A model generated the notes under the pieces. That model did not search any database. It saw nothing but the letters and a program-made list of their open reading frames with translations, and was not told the origin of the DNA. A stretch of 64,000 bases of DNA, taken from assembly GCA_949825065.1 (NCBI GenBank), contig OX463848.1, positions 25,638,986 through 25,702,985 on the forward strand, written 5' to 3'. The position numbers and the translations under genes are program-made. Source of the DNA: Odontocerum albicorne. Its lineage: Eukaryota; Arthropoda; Insecta; Trichoptera; Odontoceridae. Below are positions 23,791 through 35,890 of this stretch, in pieces (within the stretch, counting starts at the first letter, position 1; every line of letters starts with the position of its first letter).

Positions 23791-24841
23791 ATATTACAAA
23801 ATGTTAATAAAGAGCTCATGTCTGACTAAAGGTTCGATAGGTAATAATACACGTGTCATGTACATTTTTGAGTACTGTTTTCACATCTAGAAGTGTTACC
23901 AACACGTGTAATGACGAACCACGAGTGGTCTCAGAAGTTCTGAGCTCGAAGACTCGATTACTCGGACTGAAAACAATATTGTCTCCCGATCTTCAATATG
24001 TTCTAATCACCAATTCGGATAGGTTGAAGGCTACCGTATGATTAGAGAATAATAAATTAACAAAATCACGAAAAAATTTCCGACAGAAGGACTTACAACT
24101 ACGATATTTTTCGAACTCTCTCTTGTCTTTTTTCTAGGACTAACACCCAACTACACCATACATCATAAATGTGATCTCCACAGATTATCATCCACCTACT
24201 GACTAAACGCCATCCATGTAGTTCCCAAACGAATTTTTTTTCGCAGTTTTTGTAGCGACTGCCTAAGAACATGTTTATATTTATCAAATCAACTTTGAAT
24301 AAACCATTTATTTAGAAAAAAAGTTATTAAAAGACGAATATTGAGTATCTCACTACGGGATTCTCACTCGACTTGATTAGATGAATTACCAATAAAACGT
24401 GACGGAAAATGTCGTTAGTAAAACTGAGTTTTTAGCAGAAAGCAGAAAAGTTATTTTAATTGAAAAGGACGAAAGCACCAAATTATCGATAGCATATCGT
24501 ATAAAAGCCTCAGTAAAACAAAAAGTACCTTATCTTTTTCTTTCACTCTGTTAAACTTTTCTTAGGTGAATGTCTAAAGTCAACGATTTTTGTGTAATTT
24601 TTTATGTTTTGTAAATTAAAATCCTTATAATTTATTATGTTTTATATTTGATTTTGAAAAGGAATTTTTATCATGAAAAAATTAAGTATTACACAAACGA
24701 CAAGTTTGAACGTCTTCCAAAACAAAGTTTGAACAACTAATGCCTCGCCGTAAGTCATAGCCAACAGTGTGTGTTGCTTTGTACGATTAGACTTGTATCT
24801 TCGCTAATCCTAACTCTCATCCTTCCTTGGGCACTACTTAC
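23791..24841. other. No recognisable gene
   Basis: A+T-rich; small ORFs on both strands lack motifs. Confidence 0.4.
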
Positions 24842-24914
24842 GTCGGGTATAACCATGGCAACCGATGGTCGCTTTGCCGCCAAAAATTTATGGCGTCGCG
24901 GTTTGGGCGCCAGC
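24842..24914 (-). other. Candidate internal exon, unknown gene
   Basis: On the minus strand, a long pyrimidine tract (tttttgcctttgtcatttct then cacag) precedes 73 bases that end at a consensus donor (ccgac|gtaagt). Two frames are open: LAPKPRRHKFLAAKRPSVAM then VIPD, and WRPNRDAINFWRQSDHRLPW. The segment is clearly richer in G+C than its neighbours. The peptide is not recognised. It could instead be part of an old repeat, since the G+C-richer DNA continues upstream of the acceptor to about 25000. Confidence 0.28.
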
Positions 24915-25184
24915 CTGTGAGAAATGACAAAGGCAAAAAAGCAATTATGCAGAACGCAAAATAAAACAAAAGGAGCCGGGGTTAATGCGACGTGAAGGAA
25001 GATTCGTTTTGTGCAAAAAAATATATACGGGATTACATTCAAGTCCCATAGCCTAAGTCAGCACAAAAGCTTTTCTTCAGAATGGAGCGCTTGTATTCAA
25101 GTTTAAACACATGGAAGAGAAATTATTAAATTTGTTTTTTGAAAATGTTCTCTATACTTACTTTGCTATCGTTTCACTATTTCC

Positions 25185-25500
25185 AAGTAGCGATTTTATT
25201 TCGTTTGCAGCACCAATTGACCAACGGAGCTTTAAATACTTTTAAATAAATTCGTCGCACCTCCCTATCCCGGTAGGCAGAGAAGAGACAGCGCCAGAAT
25301 TTCATATCATGACACACACCTTTTACCTTTTCTACATTTATGCACTTTCTCATACAACTCCTACGATTTATCTGGCTTTTTATATTTCCTTCTATCGAAA
25401 TATAATTGACTCGATTCAACCACACTTTCCATGGCATTTCTCTACTACGCCTTCCAGTCATAGATACCAAGAAAAATTTCACTCTATAGTAGTTCATTCA
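25185..25500 (-). pseudogene. LINE-B tail fragment, frame still open
   Basis: A 106-codon minus-strand ORF reads TGRRSREMPWKVWLNRVNYI, then RRSCMRKCINVEKVKGVCHD and FWRCLFSAY, the last part of the LINE-B tail (GRPRK.W.DQ....L, R.SCM....V..A..VC.D...W...VSAYP). The upstream blocks are absent. The frame has been kept although the element is only a 3' stub. Confidence 0.6.
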
Positions 25501-26510
25501 GTGCCGTTACTAGCTACCCCGTGAAAAGTTTGATTTTTGAGTCCCTTTATTGATTTATTTTTGGGTAAAATAATAATACAGCAAATACGATATGATTCAG
25601 ATAAGGAATAAGGAAAAATACGCTTTTCCATTGGAAATATATAAGATGATTTTAAATAGTTATTTGAAATAAGCCAGTTCAGTTCGATATAACTACCACT
25701 TACGGTGATAAAGAGGAATAATACTCGGAAGTAAATCCATACAGCACAATCTAAAGAGAAATTACCCCAAATCAACTACAGAAATAGAAAAATAAAGCAG
25801 CGACGATGAATTTACCATAAAGTCGAACGTCACAGATGAAGTAAAATGGCTCACATCGCAGTAAATGTACGGTAGTGACTTTAGGATTGGAGTTCAAGGA
25901 GCCCCGTTAGTCGCATGCATTTCATAAAAAAAACTTCTAATTCATTTAAACAATCCTTTAACTGTCTAGAATATTGCAAAATTTAGACTTGATTTTCATC
26001 GCAGAATCACGAAATTTGATGTTCCATACGTACAAATCGATCTATGAGAAATGCGATGCTTTTCCATTTATGAACGTCTCAGTCAAAATGAGAGTTCGTT
26101 AACGAGCCGATCTACACTGGATCGGCGTAGATTTGGACAGAAAAATCATATTTAAATAACATATCAACGTGCAATCAAAATTGAGGACAAGGAACACTAT
26201 CCACAAACTGATTGATACAAGCTAGATGTGTGGAAGAAACACCCTCTCCACCAACAGCTATTGCGTTGTGTACTTGGTATTATGATATTGAGCGCCAGTC
26301 TGGATTAGCAGCTCACACACGACAAGCATTTATGTGAGGCTGAACAAGGCGATGGGGGTCGTAAATAAAATCATTAAGAGCTGCGCGCTTCCATGACTCT
26401 CAGCGTTCACCAATATCCTGCTACCAAATTTACGCTCAAAGGAAACACCAGTGTGGATTTTTTTATTAATGCGGAGTTACGAAGATATGAATTTACCGTA
26501 TTGTATTGAG
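25501..26510. other. No recognisable gene
   Basis: Less A+T-rich near 26180-26420, but no domain recognised on either strand. Confidence 0.35.
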
Positions 26511-26570
26511 AAGAATCAAAATTTGTCTAATAAAATACTACGGATTTTATTAGACAAATTTTTTATTCTT
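26511..26570. repeat. Hairpin with 19-bp perfect core
   Basis: aaaatttgtctaataaaat (26518-26536), loop actacgg, exact complement 26544-26562. The outer aagaat/attctt pair extends the stem after a short bulge. Confidence 0.85.
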
Positions 26571-27099
26571 CATAGTGATATGGAACGGAACATATAGTGA
26601 TATCGAACGGAAAGATGAAGGATGAGAAAGAAGGAAAGAAATATGATAGATGCCTTTGAAATGTGATGTTGGAGGCAAATTTCATACACCCCGTATATCG
26701 TAAGACGCGTCAACATCTATTATGTTTCTGTTCAAGGATTCAAGATTACCGAGAGACTTTTGACAACATACCTATAGGAAAAAGATCCAAAGACATGTTA
26801 AGCATGTTACTAGAAATGATAGCGAAAATCTTGAGAAGCAGATGATCACGGGTATAGTTGAGGAAAAGAACAATAAGCAAAAAGAAGGTGTTCTACAAAA
26901 TTGACGGATCAAACAAAGGAGGAAATAGGATTCTTGTCAAACGCTGCATTCAACATTGTCCAAGACTGGGAAGGAAAAAGACAAAATGGTGCACCAAGTT
27001 CCAGAAATGGCAGAGTACCACGAAGCTCAGCATTAAACGCACATTAAAGAAGAACTATGAATATTTTCGTCCTTTCATATTTTCGATGTTCTTGTTATA
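26571..27099. other. Unidentified ORFs upstream of a LINE tail
   Basis: The plus frames 26663-26845 (CSRIQDYRETFDNIPIGKRS) and 26858 onward are open but not recognised; they may be more of the LINE-F element that follows. Confidence 0.25.
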
Positions 27100-27400
27100 C
27101 AGCAAGGCGAACTTAACACATGCTGAGAATCACCGACAGATTGTCGACAATATGTTATGCCTTAGACGAGTCCTCCGATTCTTTGGGCACATTGCTCGTA
27201 GCCATGGCGACAGTTTGAAAAGGTGTGTGGTTACTGGAGGCGTGCAAAGACGACGCACAAGAAGAAGCATCCCAATGCGTTGGACTGAACAAGTGAGAAA
27301 TGCAACTGGACTAACAACTGGCCTTCGAGCCGCGGAATACAGAGATGGATGAAGAGGAGTCGTCAGAGGCTATCATGGGAGTCACGATGCTCGGTCATGA
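27100..27400 (+). pseudogene. LINE-F tail: LINE ORF2 C-terminus
   Basis: Reads LTHAENHRQIVDNMLCLRRV, LRFFGHIARSHGDSLKRCVV, then RWTEQVRNATGL and, past a stop, RGVVRGYHGSHDA. This is the post-RT tail of a non-LTR retrotransposon (RLRWFGHVARxDG...RGRPxxRWTDQV...TGL...DR..WR..V). It is different from the LINE-A, LINE-B and LINE-E tails in this window. A stop (tga, 27350-27352) in place of a Trp codon and the missing RT show that it is dead. Confidence 0.65.
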
Positions 27401-28482
27401 GCTACATACCCGACAAGATGATGTTGTTTTACTTGCAAACTTATTTTATTGCCATGAGTTTCTTTTAAAAGTGCTCATCAAGCAATATCTATAATCCATC
27501 AATATTTTTAACTACCAAACATGTTATATTTGCGTCAAGACAATTTAATTTTGCCACAACTGCAATTAACCCCAATTCCAAAGATAAAGGAAAACAAATT
27601 TACTACTAAGCCATAGAGATTTCATCTTTTAACAAACAATAAACATTTTGCCGTTATCTGATGTCGCGAAATCAAAATCCCCTAGATGAAACGACGCAAT
27701 TGCGAAATAAGCCCCTGTTTGAAGTATCAAGCCTGGAGACATTTAGCCCTTTCAATTAGTAAAATTGTTATAATTCCAATGGCTCTGAGAATTCATTTAA
27801 TGAGTCACAAAAGTACTATTTGTAGACTCATCGCAATGGAGTATATTCCTCACATTTTGTGGTTAATTATCCGACTGCGCATTAAACTCGAATCACACCA
27901 AGAGCCTGTTTATTAAGCTGGGATGATGAAATGTGGAATCTGATAATAAATGAATTTTATTGCTTGCTATTTATGAACTATAATGTATGATTCGAGAGAA
28001 TGTTAACAATGACGTCACAATAATAAGCATAAACAATTTATTGTTACTTAAAACAATGATTACTCATATGAGTAACGGAATTATGCATTATGGATATGAC
28101 CCCTGGGATATGAACTACGGTAAAATTGGATATGAACTTAAGTATGACTCGTAAATTGTTAACCGTCTTGTTCAGAAATGACATGATGAACTCTATTTAT
28201 TTATGCATAATGAATTACCACCTAGTTTTGGTTCTGTTTGACATTTTGAATTAATAAAAAGATCTATCCAATTGAAATATTACACACAAAACCGAATGAA
28301 GTTCACACTGTTGGTGCCTACCTTACAATATAATGTAAGCTTTCTTATCGTGATATTCAGTATCAAAATAAGGCTTACAAATTAAAGTAATGTTCAATAT
28401 AAGTTCTCAATATTAGAAAAGAAAAAAAAAGAAGATGAATTATTTAGTTGGTCTCCCCACCACAAATGTATTTTGTGAGGAT
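27401..28482. other. No recognisable gene
   Basis: A+T-rich; an imperfect repeat of ggatatgaac occurs near 28093-28137. Confidence 0.35.
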
Positions 28483-28585
28483 CTCCGTGGCCTTAGTTAT
28501 TCTTTCACCGGGGGATTTTGGGTTCGATTCCAAAAAAAATCAAAAAGGGTACCAGTCTGGAGAAAGATTTCGCCTGGTTACAAAA
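28483..28585 (+). repeat. SINE family 1, 5' part
   Basis: atctccgtggccttagttat (A box) and B box ggttcgattcc (28521-28531), then gggtaccagtctgg. The tail is lost. Confidence 0.65.
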
Positions 28586-28784
28586 CTGGCAAGTGATAAT
28601 GTATACGAGTATTGTCTGTCATCTTACATTAGAATTTTTTATTATATTTATGTTGAGTTATTTGGCTAGTTTCGTATTTCTCAGTTGGATGTGGTTAAGT
28701 CGAAAATTTCGTTGGTAATATAATTTTTTTCAGTAATTTTTACCCAAATTACTTGAGTGGTTTTTAGTGTCATTTTGGAGATGA

Positions 28785-29010
28785 ATGTGTACAGTGTATG
28801 ATGACGATGCCGTAAGTGGTCGTAGTCAAATGTGGTTTAAACAATTATGTAAGGGTGATACGACACTCGAAGATAGTGTCCGCTCTGGAACGCCGGTTAC
28901 CAATGATGACAATCAAAACCAAGACTTTGATTGATAATAAATAACCAGCGTTCTACGACACGCAGGATTGCTGAGATACTAGTAAATACCAAAAACCACC
29001 TTCCACAAAC
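28785..29010 (+). pseudogene. mariner transposase N-terminal fragment
   Basis: Across frames it gives DDAVSGRSSQMWFKQLCKGD, TTLEDSVRSGTPVTNDDN and TRRIAEILVNTKTT, matching the helix-turn-helix DNA-binding part of mariner transposases (GE.A.....V.RWF..F..G...LED..RSGRP...D....TR.IA..L..S..TV). No catalytic domain follows. Dead fragment of a lineage different from the three larger mariners here. Confidence 0.55.
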
Positions 29011-29871
29011 AGTTTACATTTAAAGATAAAGTAATTACGTTTCGATTGGATCTAAAAATACGAAATTTATTTCCATACTGGAAGTTAATTGCCTTCTCCA
29101 GGAGTTTTTAAACCAGAGTCTATTCCTAGGGCCGACGGCATTATTGTTTTCCGACCATGCACTTAGCATAATACAGTGTATGTCTGCATCACTAGTTCGA
29201 ATACGTCGAGGGACGCTGTACGAAAGAATGAAAAGAAAAAGAACAGTGTTATTTCTTGTTTAATATTCTAGTATTATTTTAATCAAATTGGTATAATAAT
29301 TATTCCGTTGTCTCTCTCACTCATTTCTCAAAATTCCGCAAACAGTTAATCAATAAATGTAAATAATCAATTCCGTATATTTTACTTTGAATTCTTAGGA
29401 TTTTAGTTAACCTACAAATCTAACAAAACATATTGAGATAGGAATATGGTAATTGATGGATATTAAAGGGAGAAATAACATAACTTTTAACGGTTGTGAT
29501 CCTCTCTCAAAACTATTAGATTAACTTTTATCAGGGTCGTCGTAAAGATATTCTCGCCCATACGTAAATTGAAATTTATGACCCAATTATTTTAAAATTA
29601 GTTAATAACTATTATTATTAATTCGCTTAGTATTATGTGCTATATCATCAACGGGGATCTACAAATGTTGTCAAGTACCATAGGAGTAAATTAATTTCAA
29701 AATTGTACGCATAGGGAATGCATATAATAAAAGCCGTGTAAAAATCGTAAGAAATGATTCACGAAGAAATTTGGAACTTGAACAGGTTCATGGAAGATCA
29801 TTTCAAAAATGAAAGTAAATGTAGTAAAGATTGGAACTTTTATACAGAAAATTATCTTTCTTAAATAAAAA
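29011..29871. other. No recognisable gene
   Basis: A+T-rich; no motif or repeat recognised. Confidence 0.4.
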
Positions 29872-30090
29872 CGACCTCCGTGGTCTAGTTAATTATGGTA
29901 GACTCCTGTCTTGTAACCAGAGGGCTACAGGTTGGATTGCCTTTGGTATCCACCTTTTTTTTTAATATTTCTAGTCTAATTTTCACTTAGGCCGTTTGAA
30001 CATCTTTTTAGTCCGTCAGAAGAGATTTTCACAAGTTAATAATACTGCTAAGATGTAATATGAACATCGAAAGTGTAAAACAATATAATT
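29872..30090 (+). repeat. SINE family 1, near full length
   Basis: Head gacctccgtggtctagttaa, B-box relic acaggttggattgcc, middle ctagtctaattttcacttag and tail cgaaagtgtaaaacaatata. Confidence 0.65.
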
Positions 30091-30214
30091 TAATCAAAAA
30101 TAATATTATTTTATCTAAATTTGATTAACGTTAACTCTCGTGTTTTCCTTATTCAGGTGAGGTATGACAACTTGAATATTACAAGCCAAATGAAAGAAGA
30201 ATGACACTATAGAC

Positions 30215-30534
30215 AAGGAGTCTCCAAACTACGGCCCGCGGGCCAGTACCGGCCCGCGAGCTCAACCAATCCGGCTCGCGATAGCTATCTCCATCCACCA
30301 ATGAAATGTCCTTGACACTTGCCCGTTAGTACCAACCGAAATTGAAAACGGATCGGAGTCCTCCCCCGCACCTTGCGCCATAGATATCTCACTCGCCGGC
30401 TAGTCCCAATACGAACATTTGCGCGTAATTCAAAACTATAGTATGTTAGTATGATGAGCTAGCTAGGTCTTGTCCCGTGGGACTTAGTGCAAGAGTCAGT
30501 GTGGACCTTAGGCTAAAAAATTTGGAGACCCCTG
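30215..30534. mobile_element. hAT non-autonomous element (320 bp) with perfect 8-bp duplication
   Basis: The left end aaggagtctccaaactacgg and the right end (reverse complement caggggtctccaaatt) form imperfect TIRs. The flanks are identical 8-mers, ctatagac (30207-30214 and 30535-30542), the length made by hAT transposases. The interior is G+C-rich with ggcccgcgggcc-type strings and no ORF, so transposase must come from elsewhere. Confidence 0.85.
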
Positions 30535-30542
30535 CTATAGAC

Positions 30543-31234
30543 GATTACATAGAATGGCATTATGAGATCCTTAATTTTGCAGTGCTATGTTATTAGTCTC
30601 CCGTGTGCATAGCAAACATTGCACATTCAGTAAATGCAACCCTGATGCTCAGAGTGTGTAAATGAGTGTTTTCCCTATGCGTATATTCATCATTAAATCC
30701 TTTACGAAGGCAATTAACAGTCATTGGCATAACCGTGGAGATAGGCCCCTCTCTTTATAGAATGTCGGGCCCCTCCTGAACTTTAATAGACAAAGGATTA
30801 ACTTGTATTATCTACGCGAGGAATCAATAGATCGTTAACGCGGTGGTTAAGCCATTTAATAATGATTAAGTTTATTAAATGTATCATTTATTTTCAAAAC
30901 ATGAAATACATTGTTAATAATACACCATTATTTTCGAAAAAGTATTAAGAAACAATTCATTTATATTACTTTCAATAAGTGTATTTATCCCATATGTGTA
31001 TGTGCACATTTCCATTGTTACTCGTATTTGTATCAAGGTTCTTTTTAACTTTAATTTAAATAAAATTTTCCTTAATACTTCATGACTTTTTTATCATCTC
31101 ATTATCTTGTGATGATTTACAACAGTTTATTGGTGCCCACACTGATGTTTTGGAATTAAATGTGGAAGTGAAAAAATAATGAAAAGGACCGAGTAAAAGT
31201 AGTGGAAGGTCCGTGTACTGAAGGGAATAAATAT
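30543..31234. other. No recognisable gene
   Basis: Nothing recognised on either strand. Confidence 0.4.
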
Positions 31235-31410
31235 AGTGTAACTGAATAAAATATAATTATTAAGAATGCATATGAGCTAAAAACTGATGTGTTAAGTAGA
31301 ATGAAAAAGAACTCGTTGAGAAGTTCGGACATGTTGAACGAAAAGACTGTATAAGTGTGTCGTCATAGGGTACATGCTCTTTCCATTATGCCTACCCCAA
31401 CAGGGAAGTA
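31235..31410 (+). pseudogene. LINE-B tail fragment
   Basis: Reads VIRNAYELKTDVLSRMKKNS, then after decay the closing tgcctaccccaacagggaag (31388-31407). Same blocks as in the other LINE-B copies; dead. Confidence 0.5.
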
Positions 31411-31411
31411 T

Positions 31412-31705
31412 CATTATAGTACATGTATGTGTATCTTGAGTAACCATATATACGAGTATAAAGATAGTACATGTATGTGTATCTTGTATAAAGATAGTCC
31501 ATTATAGTACATGTATGTGTATCTTGAGTAACCATATATAAAGATAGTACATTATAGTACATGTATGTGTATCTTGAGTAACTATATATAAAGATAGTAC
31601 ATTATAGTACATGTATGTGTATCTTGAGTAACTATATATAAAGATAGTACATTATAGTACATGTATGTGTATCTTGAGTAACCATATATACGAGTATAAA
31701 GAAAA
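31412..31705. repeat. Tandem repeat, about 6 units of 50 bp
   Basis: Units cattatagtacatgtatgtg, tatcttgagtaaccatatat, aaagatagta; repeat starts at 31501, 31551, 31601 and 31651 are exactly 50 apart. The first and last units contain tacgagta. Confidence 0.95.
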
Positions 31706-32900
31706 ATATTGGGGACAAAACGTAGAATGACACGTACCTCTGCTCCCTAACTGTATGTTGAGCGAGAGAATATGCAAGTCATTTTTGAAATAGGTCGACA
31801 TATGTAGGACAGCATGACAGGGTTTTCAATGGAAGCTGCCGGGACTTGGTACCGACCCCGTTCAATAATTATATGTATTTTTTTTCTGAAATTTACCTCC
31901 AACGAAATGGGGGGAAATCGCGGCTAGGAACAGAACGAGGAACTGTACAAAATCGTCTTTAACCCAAGGCACGCAAATTTCAACCACAACTCTCCAAAAT
32001 CTGATCCACATGAATCCTCACTTATTAGGTGATCAATTAACTTTACCTGACTATTAGCTTTTTCATGGTTTTTCCTGTTGATCTCAAATGATTAGCTTTC
32101 AAAGGGCTGGTAAGGCAATCGTTGAAAAGCTCCCTCCAGTTCATCTTGAAAACTGATCCATTCAAGAGCGATCAAGTTGTATATAAAACGAGATGAACAA
32201 TAAATAATCAAATGGTGTAATTTAATAAAAAAACAAAATATAACAAAGATTGTATAATAAAATAAAAAAATATGGAAAATAACATAAGAAAAACAACACC
32301 ATCGTAATACAAGTATATAGAGAAAATAACCTTTTTGGAAATAAAATAAAACATTCACAAAAAATTGGAAATAGGTTAATTAGTTTCCTCTTATTTTTCC
32401 TTTTAATATTGAAAACTGTAGTAATAATCGGTTTACATTAGCGTCTTTTAATTTTTTACATAATTTTACACAAGACAAATAGCCTATCTCAGTCGTCTTT
32501 TAAATGTTTAAATAATTCTACACAAGATAATCGGCCTATATCAGTCATCTTTTAAATGTTTACATAATTCTGCATAAGACAAACGGCCTATATCGTATTT
32601 ATTTCAACCACCAAATACACATTAAACTGGCTAAATGTTTATGTGTAGAATTAGGAACGCTTATCAAATATTTCTAGTCAAGAATAAAATGATGTCTTAT
32701 TGGCAAAATAAATTGGACTCTGAATCAAGAACAAAAGGTAAATACTATGAATATTGTAAATGAATGTGCAGTAGGCATACCCCTTTACTGCAGAAATTGA
32801 TTTGTATTAAACCTTATTCTACAAAGGAACATTTGACAAAGATCAAAGTTTTCAAGTCTAGCATGTTCAAATATAGCCTAAGCGAGAAAACGTTGGACTA
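31706..32900. other. No recognisable gene
   Basis: Contains a threefold degenerate repeat near 32450-32595 (tttacataattctacacaag, then cggcctatatc). No gene seen. Confidence 0.4.
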
Positions 32901-33105
32901 TACGGGGTCTGTCCAATGGCAAAGGTGACTGATTTTATTTTTGCGTAACCGCTAGCGCCGTCTATATAGTAGATGAATCAATTATTTAACTAGCAACACA
33001 TTTCGACTATCTTCCGTAAAAGTTTCAAAGCGCTGGCATCACTGGTTCATTCGTAGTGACGTGACAATTGAAAGTATCTTCTGAGTCTCGCTCAGAAAAG
33101 GAACA

Positions 33106-34417
33106 ATGAAGCAACGTGCCAATATTAAATTTTGTTTTAAATTGGATAAAAATGCCACGGAAACTTTTAAAATTATTCAAACTGTTTACGGTAGTGAAGC
33201 AATGAGTCGTAAGAACGTTTTTAAGTAGAATGCAAGATTTCTTGATGGTAGAGAGAGCATTGAAGATGATCGACGGCCTGTACCATCATTTATTTATTTA
33301 TTATTTATTATTACACATGACAAGAAATATACACAATTTGCGAAAACAACAACAGGTAATTTGATTTGGACATACAACTTTAATGGCTCTGGGTTTGTTG
33401 CCTTTCATTTGTCGTATCCCCAGTAAACTAGGCTTTTGCCTGTATCTCGTTCAGGATATTTAGCATTAAAAAATAAATCGATGGTTCTTTCCGATTTTTG
33501 ATTACACAAAAACAAAACCCTCTCATCAACCTGACAAACAGTGACACTCAACTACAACTGGAAACATCTTGCGAAATTCAACTCCTCACATAACATCACT
33601 CCAGAAAGACCAAAAATATTCATCCCACAATATACCGCATACAATCATAAGAATAAAAATTAAAACAAAAAATACATAGAAACACAAATACAAAAACAAC
33701 CAAAATTAAAACAACAAGAAGAAACCCACACTCACGAGCTCACACAAATCTTTTCCACTTGTCATTCATCCTGAAAGCCTAAGTACTCAAAATCCTGACA
33801 TTTCGAATTGAAGAAAGTGTTCAAAAAGCGGCGGAAATTCTTCAAAATGATCGTTATGCGTCTACTAGGCTCACCGAGAAGCTCACCGGAGTTCCTAAAT
33901 CCACTGTCCATCTAATTTTAACGGGAAATTTGGGCAAACGATAGGTCACACACTGACTGTCGATGAAAAAGTTAACAGAATGGAGCACTGCAGAGACATG
34001 AAAAGAGCAGCTGATATGGATCCAGACTTCATGTCAAACATTGTAACAGGTGATGAAAAATGGTGCTTTCAGTATGTGCCCCTTACAATGCGCCAAAACT
34101 CGGAATGGAAGGGTCCACAATCTCCTAAACCGAAAAAAGTTCACGTGCAGAAGAGCCGAATCAAGACTTTGCTTACCGCTTTCTTTTTTTCCAAAGGAAT
34201 TATCCATAACGAATTCATGCCAGAAGGTCAAATGGTAAACGCCGATATGTACTTGGGTGTTTTGAATCGTTTATCGGTCAGGGTTCTTCGAGTTCGACCC
34301 GAATACCAGGAACAGGTCTTTGTTGCACAAAAATGCACCGACGCACAAAAGTAAGATTGTACGCGATTTCGTACAACCGCTTCCAGTATTGTATTGACTC
34401 ACAAGGAGTGTATTTTG
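33106..34417 (+). pseudogene. mariner transposase, broken
   Basis: Starts at ATG 33106: MKQRANIKFCFKLDKNATET, then FKIIQTVYGSEAMSRKNVFK and a stop at 33226-33228. After the insertion it resumes with VQKAAEILQNDRYASTRLTE and STVHLILTGNLGKR (second helix-turn-helix), and the open part 33980-34354 contains TGDEKWCFQY with the first catalytic Asp. The frame fails after VLRVRPEYQEQ, and the region holding the second and third Asp (HDNAPAH and LAPSDF) is deleted; only the very C-terminal CIDSQGVYFE remains (about 34386-34417). So besides the stop and the insertion, two of three catalytic residues are gone. Confidence 0.75.
33289..33795 (-). mobile_element. Retroelement 3' tail inserted in the mariner
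   Basis: A (TTTA)n-like run at 33289-33310, then sequence that in reverse complement reads ggggatacgacaaatgaaag and gcaacaaacccagagccatt. The same strings occur at 37290-37455, also ending in an ataa run. The tail position and truncation fit a LINE or LINE-tailed SINE on the minus strand. The 5' limit (about 33795) is approximate, and no coding domain was recognised. Confidence 0.55.
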
Positions 34418-34493
34418 AATAAAAGATAATGTAAACAAAAAATAAACATTCATTTTCCGTCAGTCATCTTTCGCATTGGACAGATGGTGTATA

Positions 34494-35424
34494 TTATTTG
34501 TATGTTCGCTAAATATTGCATGTACAATTTTTTTGAAAATCTACTTTTGACGAATTACCCAACCAAAGTCCACTTATATGAGAAAGTTCATAACCAACCT
34601 ATCTCCACCCGTTCACAGAGTATTAAGAGCGTTTATAGAGTCTTATGAATTAAATATGTAAAATAAGTATTCATATGTTATTTGATAAACATATTATTTC
34701 CAATTTTGATAGGGAGGGCTTATTATAATTGCGCTTTTTTTCCTTAATAAAGTAATATATAGTACAAACATTGGCCAAAGGCAATATCTATAAACAAATT
34801 TATATCTTAAGAACTAATCTAATTTACAAATTATAACTATGAACTAACTTAATTAAAATTTCCAGCATATCATTTTATTTTTAATAATCTTAATATAATA
34901 TATAATTTCTTAGAAATAGTTAAGACCTATGTTACTTACTACGTATAACTAGATAACATTTCTCACAACTAATTCTTTAGCTTGTTGACACTTGTTCAGT
35001 ATCTTTGTATTCCATCACATTCACTAAGAACTTGGTCCTCCCAGCTAATACTGTAGGTGGACTAGTCAGGCAACATATTGCGCTTCTAGAAGGATGTGGA
35101 ACATATTAAGTATTCACAATAAACATAACCAACTTAACAATACTCACTAGTTGGGAAGAAAAAAACTTGTGTGGTATGAGTGAAATCCTTTTCACATATA
35201 TATACAATAGTACAAATCTTATTAGACCTCTAGGACTGGACTTAGTTCTTCCTCCCCACCATCCCTTCCTTTTCCTTTGATTGATGATATCTCACTTTAT
35301 ATGAAAAGGAATGTTCGGGTGATTGTCCGTCTTTGTGGGGTTTGTGGGCGTATGCTCATGTATGTGTTCATGGATTTAGTGGGGATGGATAGTCATTTCA
35401 AAGTGTTTTGCGACCATGTAACTT
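34494..35424. other. No recognisable gene
   Basis: A+T-rich, nothing recognised. Confidence 0.4.
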
Positions 35425-35510
35425 AGTTCATTTACTTTTGTCTGGTTGGATGGAAAAGATTGCCGCCTGGCAATATGCCCGCCAGAGTGTATTCGCAATA
35501 AAAGTGTTGA
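35425..35510 (+). repeat. SINE family 1, 3' part
   Basis: gtctggttggatggaaaaga, ttgccgcctggcaatatgcc and cgccagagtgtattcgcaat are the SINE-1 tail; the head is missing. Confidence 0.55.
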
Positions 35511-35639
35511 GTAAATAAAGAGGGATAAACGTAAGGTTAATCCAGTGGAGATGCGTGTAGTTAGAAAAAAATGTAGATTGTCAAATGTATGAAATAAAGC
35601 AAAATAAAGATATCAGAAATTAATGTGTGAATAAATTGA

Positions 35640-35890
35640 TATTTTAAAAGGGAGTTTTAAGATGGTTTGGACATGTGGAGAGAATGAATGACAAATAATG
35701 ACTAAGGGAGGATAGAAGTGCAAGGTGTGCAAGGAAATGGGTGAGATTTTGAAAGAAGGTAATGTGTGAAGTACCAATAATAGTAGATTGAACGAGATGT
35801 ATGAATGTGGTGAAGGCGAAAGTTTTGTGCTTGAATAGAAAAGTTTGGAGATGTGTTCTCTCTGCCTTCCCCGTGATGATATGAATGTAT
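35640..35890 (+). pseudogene. LINE-B tail fragment
   Basis: Reads GVLRWFGHVERMND, then with stops REDRSARCARKWVRF, and near the end MNVVKAKVLC with WRCVLSAFP. These are the LINE-B tail blocks in order; stops and frameshifts show decay. Confidence 0.6.

Larger units (their letters stand above)
32901..34491 (+). mobile_element. mariner element, dead, with a retroelement inserted
   Basis: Left TIR tacggggtctgtccaatggc and right TIR (reverse complement tacaccatctgtccaatgcg) match over about 31 bp including the following aaaggtgactg/aaagatgactg. TA flanks both ends (32899-32900, 34492-34493). The transposase inside has stops and a large deletion, and about 0.5 kb of another repeat sits at 33289-33795. 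Confidence 0.85.

Noticed and set aside
31412..31705. Regular repeats that could look like a CRISPR array
   Set aside because: Units are contiguous tandem copies of 50 bp without unique spacers, in a eukaryotic context.
33980..34354. 124-codon open frame in the 32.9-kb mariner as a functional gene
   Set aside because: It covers only the part with the first catalytic Asp; the region with the other two is deleted, and the upstream part has a stop and an insertion.
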